Of a stretch of DNA of 64,000 nt, positions 58,590 through 64,000 are shown one piece after another (within the stretch, counting starts at the first letter, position 1; every line of letters starts with the position of its first letter). The notes below the pieces were generated by a model that was not told the DNA's origin, did not search any database, and saw nothing but the letters and a program-made list of their open reading frames with translations. Location: assembly GCA_029204225.1 (NCBI GenBank), contig CM055109.1:48880599-48944598 (forward strand), given 5' to 3'. Origin of the DNA: Diphasiastrum complanatum (lineage: Eukaryota; Streptophyta; Lycopodiopsida; Lycopodiales; Lycopodiaceae). The translations under genes were made by a program, and so were the position numbers.

Positions 58590-58920
58590 GGGATTGCAAA
58601 TGAACATTTTGAAGACCAAAGTCATGGTCTTCAATACTTCTAGGGCCTCTATGTAGAGACAAGCGCTTATCTTCGATGGTCAGCCTCTAGAGGTGGTCTC
58701 ATGCTATACTTCTTACAGATGCTTTTTACTGGTCCTATTTTCAGTATGCGACATGCAACTTCAACCTGCCTAGGGAAGAAGGGCCATGCCTCCCTAGTCC
58801 ACTTGGACAGATTTCGCTTTAGGAGATATACTCATGATGCTTCTAGTAAGTGTCGTCTTTTTAAATTTATGGTTACTCCTACAATGCTCTATTGAGCCGA
58901 GGCTTGGTGTACATGCCTTA
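58590..58920 (+). pseudogene. LINE reverse transcriptase C-terminal fragment
   Basis: Across frames it reads LQMNILKTKVMVFNTSRA, QALIFDGQPLEVVSCYT, GPIFSMRHAT, then LFKFMVTPTMLY. This is the thumb region of LINE RTs ('KTKVMVF', 'YLG..F', 'L...V.P.MLYG.E'). It is broken by a stop near 58651 and by shifts. It probably belongs to the same family as the adjoining ORF1 pieces. Confidence 0.65.
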
Positions 58921-58959
58921 CCTCCTCATCAGTATATGTTACGAGCTCGTGACCAGTGC

Positions 58960-59590
58960 CAAACCCTAGAGAACACAGATAGGTCAGATACCACAGTCAG
59001 GGTCGTGTCCAGCGTACACGACCAACAGGGCTAGACAGTGTGAGTAGTGTGCCCCAACACGGTCCATAGCCATGGCGGGCCTAACACAGTCTAGGGACCC
59101 TGTCAGCAGAACAGGGCCCCCAGTTGGGTCCCAACGTGCAGTCGGCCACGTCAGTGCCACGTGGCCGACACTTGGCAGTTGCATGCTACCAGTCCTCACA
59201 CTGGGCTAGGAGGGGCTTACTCTATATCAGGGAGTAGGCAAGGTTGGGTGGATCAGTTAGTGTTTGCCCTACTGTGGTGTTGGGATCTATTACACTGGTA
59301 TTACAGCCATCTCCATCTTTGGGAGCTTAGTAGCAGGAGTAGAGAAAGCTATCAGAGGATAGGAAAAATCTCTCAGATTCTCAGAGAGGAATAGAGGAGG
59401 AGAATCGCTGTAGGTGCAGCCTTCAAACCTTTGAATTTCACTGAGAATTTATAGTAGTAAGGAGTCAGACTAGCATGACCTTAGCACGGCCGATTGCCAT
59501 AGGGCCTAAGGCCAAGAAGCCGGGACAGGTGCGTCACAGCCTAACAAGCTATCAAAGACACGATGAATTGTGACTGTTGGGCTGTTGGGA
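58960..59590. mobile_element. LTR-like remnants of a gypsy chromovirus
   Basis: Sequence with an LTR-like look (TATATCAGG box-like region near 59222). About 59460-59580 resembles the LTR right of 59939 in GACTAGCATGACCT, GGGACAGGTGC.TCACA and GATGAATTGTGAC..T.GG. Boundaries are not resolved. Confidence 0.4.
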
Positions 59591-59649
59591 TCTGTCACAA
59601 GCAAAGCTCTCCAAGCTCGTGAATCCTAAAAGGCCGGTGTAAAGAATGC

Positions 59650-59930
59650 AAGGTGCATCCAATGTTTCATGTTAGCAAACTCAAGCGATGTTTGCATGAT
59701 GGTGATAACCTTGTAGAAGGTCTTGTCTCTTTGGAAGAGAAAGACACCATAGGTTATGGGCCAGAGAAAGTTCTAGATCGGAGGGAGTGACGATTGCGAA
59801 ATCATCTCCTCCAAGAGTATCTAGTGATTTGGAAAGGGCATCCATAGTCAGATGCTACCTGGAAGACGTGACAGTGTTTGCAAAAATCTTACCTAGAGTT
59901 GTCATTGAGGACCGATGACTTGCCAAAGAG
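59650..59930 (+). pseudogene. Chromovirus integrase end and chromodomain
   Basis: Encodes VHPMFHVSKLKRCLHDGDNL, EEKDTIGYGPEKVLDRRE, then QEYLVIWKGHP and a degenerate 'DATWKT' block. The order 'HPVFHVSxLK' then 'YLVKWKGxP..ATWE' is the integrase C-terminus plus chromodomain of Ty3/gypsy chromoviruses. At least two stops interrupt it. Confidence 0.75.
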
Positions 59931-59938
59931 GGGAGGAT

Positions 59939-60460
59939 TGTTAGAGCCCAGTCTCCAAACTAGCATGACCTCGGCACGGCTGGTTGGCAGAGGGGTGACC
60001 AAGAGTGGACGCCTGTCCCAAGCTGGGACAGGTGCATCACAAGCAATGACCAAGTGTGACCGCCTGACAAGTTGTCAGAGATAAGGTGAATTATGACCGT
60101 CGGGGTCCTAGTCATCAATGACAAGATGCTAGTCGGCAAGTAGCCGGGGCGACCAAGCAAGTCAGAGGTCTTTAGGAGGCATGGGGGCCTATAAGTCACT
60201 CGGTATTCACAGGTCACAGGTAGCATGCATGCTAGGTGGACTAATCACCCATCGTTGGATGCCATGTGCGAGGTGACAGGAATAGCAAGTAGAAAGACTC
60301 ATAGACGAGGTGCCTACAGTTGGGAGGTTCATTCTACACATCAGCCTTCTTGGTTTCACGAGCTTGGAGAGACATGTTTGTAGACATGTTTGTGACAGTG
60401 CCCATCCCTTCCATTTGATGGTGCACATGAATATACCTTCACTCCTCATTCCTACATTAC
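59939..60460 (+). repeat. Chromovirus 3' LTR
   Basis: Starts TGTTAGAGCCCAGTC just after a purine tract AAAGAGGGGAGGA (59925-59937). The right end is not determined; coverage to about 60460 is a guess. Confidence 0.5.
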
Positions 60461-60634
60461 AACATACCAGGAGGCCCTAACCTCACTACTCCGCTATTTT
60501 CCAAATAACAGCTCGTTGGAATCACAAGCCGACTTCGTCGCCACCTTACTTCACACTACTACCACTATCTTTCCCATCGAACCTCACTGACGCACACTCA
60601 TTGCAACCCATCCCATGGTTTGACAATGAATGTG
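60461..60634. other. Spacer
   Basis: No feature seen. The duplicated RPS9M segment starts at 60635. Confidence 0.4.
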
Positions 60635-60810
60635 GAAGTTTTCCATGGTATAGATAACAAAATAGACAAGATTTTGTTGTAGAGGAAAGATTTGTGGCAA
60701 AACGAGTGTTTATAGAAAAATAGCAGAGAGGCATAACATAGATCGGTGGAATTAGGACATATTATATCCATTTGATTATGGTAGATAATTAAAGTGGAAG
60801 CCGATCTTAC

Positions 60811-61261
60811 CTGGATTATTCTCAGCCAGATGGGAATGCTGATGTTGGTCTTTCCATTCTGCTTCATCATCTTCTTCTTCCGCTTCCTCGTCCTCGCCTT
60901 GCCCTTCTCCATCAAATGCTTGGAACACATCTTTGTTTTTCCCATTCACATCCCTAAATGCCACACTCCCCCTAGTCTCCTTCTTCCCTTCATCGACCCT
61001 CTCTCTAACAAATCCTGCTTTTCTAAGTGGGCTTCCATAACGTCTCTGATCATCGCCACTATCTCCTGTTCCTGCACCACCACTGTAACTCTTCGATGCA
61101 TGCTGTTGCTGTTGCTGTTGCTGCTGCCGTAAGAAGATGGTATAACGATTGGTAGTATTATCATTATTACGTAGTAGCGGTGATAGCGTTTGAGAAGAGC
61201 GGGGAGAGAGGAAGTTGGAGGTGCGAATAAGCAGCCTGGCAATGAGGGAAGAAGAGGCCAT
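60811..61261 (-). CDS. Duplicate of RPS9M exon 1 (alternative first exon or partial duplicate)
   Basis: Open from ATG at 61261 to a donor CCAG|GTAAGA at 60811: 451 nt, phase 1 like the exon at 38 kb. It encodes the same presequence ([16 protein letters not shown]), a longer Gln run and extra Glu in the acidic linker. No stop and no frameshift. Similarity to the 38 kb copy extends over 60635-61338 and 37502-38181, so it includes part of intron 1 and the (GA)n leader but stops before exon 2. No S9 domain lies next to it. Since it is upstream of, and in the same orientation as, RPS9M exons 2-4, it could in principle splice to 37397 across uL14m. Otherwise it is a dead fragment. Confidence 0.7.
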
Positions 61262-61285
61262 CCATCCACCTGCTGCTGCTGCTGA

Positions 61286-61289
<4 letters not shown>

Positions 61290-61338
<49 letters not shown>
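61290..61338. repeat. (TC)n tract in the leader of the duplicated exon
   Basis: Reads (GA)n in gene sense. Similarity to the 38 kb copy ends here. Confidence 0.95.
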
Positions 61339-61342
<4 letters not shown>

Positions 61343-61470
61343 AGCTGCTGGCTATTGATACTACTACTAGTACTAGGCATATATAAAGTATAACCCCTCT
61401 TCTCTTCTTCCTGACGCCTCACGTCGATCGTGAAGGAACTCAAAGCCGGGCCCTTGTGTCGTCTTTGATC
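61339..61470 (-). promoter_or_regulatory. Putative promoter of the duplicated exon
   Basis: In gene sense there is a GGGCCC at about 61453-61448 and TTTATATATGCC at about 61388-61377, 110-190 bases before the ATG, followed by the GA-rich leader. This could be a TATA-type core promoter. The 38 kb copy lacks this sequence. Confidence 0.35.
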
Positions 61471-61599
61471 GTTACATGAGATGAGATGAGATGTTTTTTA
61501 TCCTAGCCTCCTCCTTGCATGGATGGCTATGATGTGTTGTGAGATTTAATCAAAGAATTATTATTAATGAATGATCCAAATATAAAAGACATTGATGCA

Positions 61600-62696
61600 A
61601 ACTATGTTGCAAATAGTGCAACATACATCTTTATAACTATGTTCTGAGAATTAAAGATTTACAAAGAGAGTTTTCCTGTGTTGGTGTTACTATTAACCAA
61701 GATGAGCTAGTTCAAGTCATACTGAATGGCTTGAGAAATGACTATGATAATCTTGTTCAGTCTTTTGCTATTAAGGAGGAGTTGCCTAATCTAGAAACTC
61801 TCCAAGAAATTCTTATTTCTGCAGAATCTAGATGAAGCTATAAACTCTCCAGCATGAACAAACTCGAGCATGGTGGAAGTGACAAAGCCCTCTTTGTCAA
61901 AGGCAAGCATAAAGGAAGGAGTAAGAACCAGTTCTCTCAAGCATCCAACAAAGACAAAGCCAAAGATCGAGACAAAGATGGTGAAGAGGATGATACATCT
62001 CATCCTTCTAACTCAAAGACCAAGAAGAAGAAAGTGAAGTGCTTCTTCTGTGGCAAGAAGAGGCACTATGCCTCTAATTGCTTTAAGAAGAAAAACCAAC
62101 TCAAGCAAGCTAATCTCTCCAAAGAGGTTGAAAAAGATTCTGTTGCAAGTGATGGAGAAGGATCACTCATGGTGTCCAGTTTTTCTTCATCACCTTTCAA
62201 GAAAGATGGAGCTTGGTACATAGCTAATGATCATGAGTGCCCAATAGAAGGAATTGGCAACATTCCATTGAAACTTGCTTCTTCAAAAGTTCTTGCACTT
62301 TCTAATGTTCTTTTCATTTCAAAACTCACAAAGAACTTAATTAGTGTGGGAAAGTTGCTTGATAATGGTTGTGATGTAACGTTCAACTCCAATATTTGTT
62401 TTATCAAGAGAAATGATGAGATCCTTGTTGATGGATCTAGATGTGGTGGAATTTTTAAGTTGAATTCTTATGAGAATGCAAACCTTTGTGAAATTGCTTT
62501 GTTATCTAAGGAGGAGCTGTGGCATAGAAGGTTGGGTCATCCTAACTTTAAATCTATGTCTTCTATGGTTAAGAAGGTGAAGGCTATTGGTCTTCCAAAA
62601 TCTCTTTCTAAAGATTTCAAGCCTTTTGAGGCTTGTGCCATTGCAAAGATCAATTCTAATTTCACACATTACTTGTTGGATTTGGCCGATTTTTAG
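61600..62696 (+). pseudogene. Copia gag, zinc knuckle, protease and pre-integrase
   Basis: 61630-61835 encodes LRIKDLQREFSCVGVTI and LVQVILNGLRNDYDNLVQSF, ending in TGA near 61834. The frame 61854-62696 has a Lys-rich stretch, CFFCGKKRHYASNC (C-x2-C-x4-H-x4-C), GAWYIANDHEC where the protease active site should be, and ELWHRRLGHPNFKSMSSMVK. Asp of the usual 'DSGA/C' protease motif is not evident, and the expected motif is replaced by 'ANDHEC'. The frame ends at a junction near 62650. It is closely related to the 16.6-22.6 kb element, on the other strand. Confidence 0.82.
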
Positions 62697-63073
62697 GGCA
62701 TTGGAAAAGCCTAAGTGGTGGCTACAAGATCGCATATCAAGTTTTAGGCGATTGCATGTAGAAATTGATATAATCATTTTTTTGTGATTTTGTCAAAACC
62801 CTAATTTTGATTGGTTCTCTAGATTGTGAGGCTACTAAACTTCATTTCAGTGTGTTATAATCTTAGGAACTGGCAAGAGTCATTAGATTGTGGATAGATC
62901 AAAAGTTGATCAAGATTTCACTATTCTATGTGTTGATTTGCTTGGTATAAGTGCTAGAAGAGAATTGAGAAGTCTCGTATCTTTGTGATATCATTTTGAA
63001 AATATTTGTTGTTGCTCAATGGAGCGTTTTGCGCATTGAAACAGGTTGAAAGAGAGGATCAGGTCATTGCTAC
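62697..63073. other. Retroelement leader-like sequence
   Basis: AT-rich, between two copia gag regions. It is probably 5' leader of the following gag, but no LTR end or primer site is clear. Confidence 0.35.
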
Positions 63074-63531
63074 ATGGCTACATCAAGTGGAGTCATGTTG
63101 GAAGCCAATGATAGGCTACCTCAAGTAGCTATTCATTGTGGAAAGTGAGGATGGAATCATTTCTTGAGATGAATGATGTTTTGGATATTGTTGTAGGTTT
63201 GGAGGAGAGGCCAGCAACGCAACAAGGTCAAATGAGGTATGACAAGAGGGCCAAAAGGGCTCTACACATGATAAAGATGGATGTTACCAATGAGTTTCTC
63301 AAGGAAGTTGGTAAGAGTACTTCATCAAAGAATGCTTGGGATTCGTCGAAGAAGCTTTATGAATCCAAATCTACTTCTAGAGTGTTGACTCTAAGAAGGC
63401 AAATCTTTTCTTGTTTGCAAAAGAGTGGAAAAAGTCCAAATACTTTTATTTTGAGAGTGAAAGCTTTGAATGATGAGTTAGCTTGCATTGATGAGAACAT
63501 TAAGGAAGGAGAGCTTGTTAAAGTAATATAG
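63074..63531 (+). pseudogene. Copia gag N-terminal half
   Basis: ATG at 63074 with a frame shift near 63133, then LWKVRMESFLEMNDVLDIVV, ALHMIKMDVTNEFLKEVGKS and LRVKALNDELACIDENIK, the UBN2 Gag domain. Ends at TAG 63529, shortly before an opposite-strand RT piece. Confidence 0.78.
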
Positions 63532-63590
63532 GCTGGCAAATGCCTTAAGCTTCAAATTATAGACATTACTTGAATATTGTCCTTAAAAAA

Positions 63591-63941
63591 TCAATTTTTT
63601 GATAATTGAATCCTAAAATTTCTTGTATTTTTCAAAGAGTGTAGTATTTTATCCTGCCATGTATACATGTTAGAGGCACATTTTTTTGTAAAATAAAAAA
63701 CTAACCGTCTAATTTCTGTCAGAATGATATCATCAACATAAATAAGAAGAATGACAATATCTTTATCAAAAAACTTGACATATAAGAAAGGATCATAGTT
63801 ACTAAGATTAAATCCTAGTGACTCAAGAAAGGTGTTAAGTCGAGAATACCATGACCTTGGAGCTTGCTTCAATCCATATAAACTTTTGAAGAGCAAGCAA
63901 ACTTTTTCTTTGTCATGGATGAATCCAATAGGCTGATCCAT
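63591..63941 (-). pseudogene. Copia reverse transcriptase fragment, minus strand
   Basis: Encodes VCLLFKSLYGLKQAPRSWYS and the catalytic ILLIYVDDIILT, then diverges. It is tail-to-tail with the plus-strand gag at 63.1-63.5 kb. Confidence 0.8.
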
Positions 63942-64000
63942 ATTATAAACCTATTTTGAGTTTTGATCTACAAAAGATTCAATCTACATATGCAAGAAAT

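Noticed and set aside
59161-59394. Open frame rich in Trp and Ser as a gene
   Set aside because: It lies in LTR-like sequence, has no recognisable domain and no supporting splice structure.

Overview
The window looks like nuclear DNA from a land plant with a large, transposon-rich genome. It has GT-AG introns, nuclear genes for mitochondrial ribosomal proteins with targeting presequences, and Ty1/copia elements primed by initiator tRNA-Met. It also has Ty3/gypsy elements primed by tRNA-Asp, CACTA and hAT DNA transposons, LINEs and long (TC)n/(GA)n tracts. A fern or other non-flowering plant is a guess from the element mixture, not something shown here. There is no sign of a bacterium, organelle genome or virus.

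Host genes. Two genes on the minus strand could be assembled exon by exon. RPS9M (mitochondrial ribosomal protein S9) has four exons, at 38132-37691, 37397-36963, 27413-27333 and 25283-25192. They give an open frame of 349 codons plus a stop, with matching intron phases. Its 9.5 kb second intron holds a complete hAT transposon and a LINE fragment; its third intron holds another LINE fragment. uL14m (mitochondrial ribosomal protein L14, HUELLENLOS type) has two exons, 57225-57145 and 56019-55645, giving 151 aa. A second intact copy of RPS9M exon 1, with its donor site, lies at 61261-60811 beyond uL14m. It could be an alternative first exon or a dead duplicate. A fourth candidate, at 4102-3815 on the minus strand, is a short organelle-targeting-like reading frame behind telo-box and site II motifs.

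Layout. 0-1 kb: copia gag relic. 3.5-4.6 kb: candidate host gene 5' end and duplications. 5.3-14.9 kb: mosaic of copia fragments, a CACTA element with palindromic subterminal repeats and a Transposase_24 relic, and a TNP2-type CACTA fragment. 16.1-22.8 kb: a complete copia element (16623-22593, 5-bp target duplication) inserted in a non-LTR element that carries a restriction-like endonuclease domain; removing the insertion restores that frame. 25.2-38.1 kb: RPS9M, with the hAT at 28889-35675 flanked by the 8-bp duplication ATTTAGTT. 38.9-54.2 kb: a gypsy element nested in a copia element and then broken by an inversion. 55.6-57.2 kb: uL14m. 57.4-60.5 kb: LINE pieces and a chromovirus remnant. 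60.6-61.5 kb: duplicated RPS9M exon 1. 61.6-64 kb: further copia fragments.

The main results are the RPS9M gene stretched by nested transposons, its duplicated first exon, and the gypsy-in-copia nest whose inverted LTRs and split copia domain fit a single later inversion. I see no complete novel multi-gene system.
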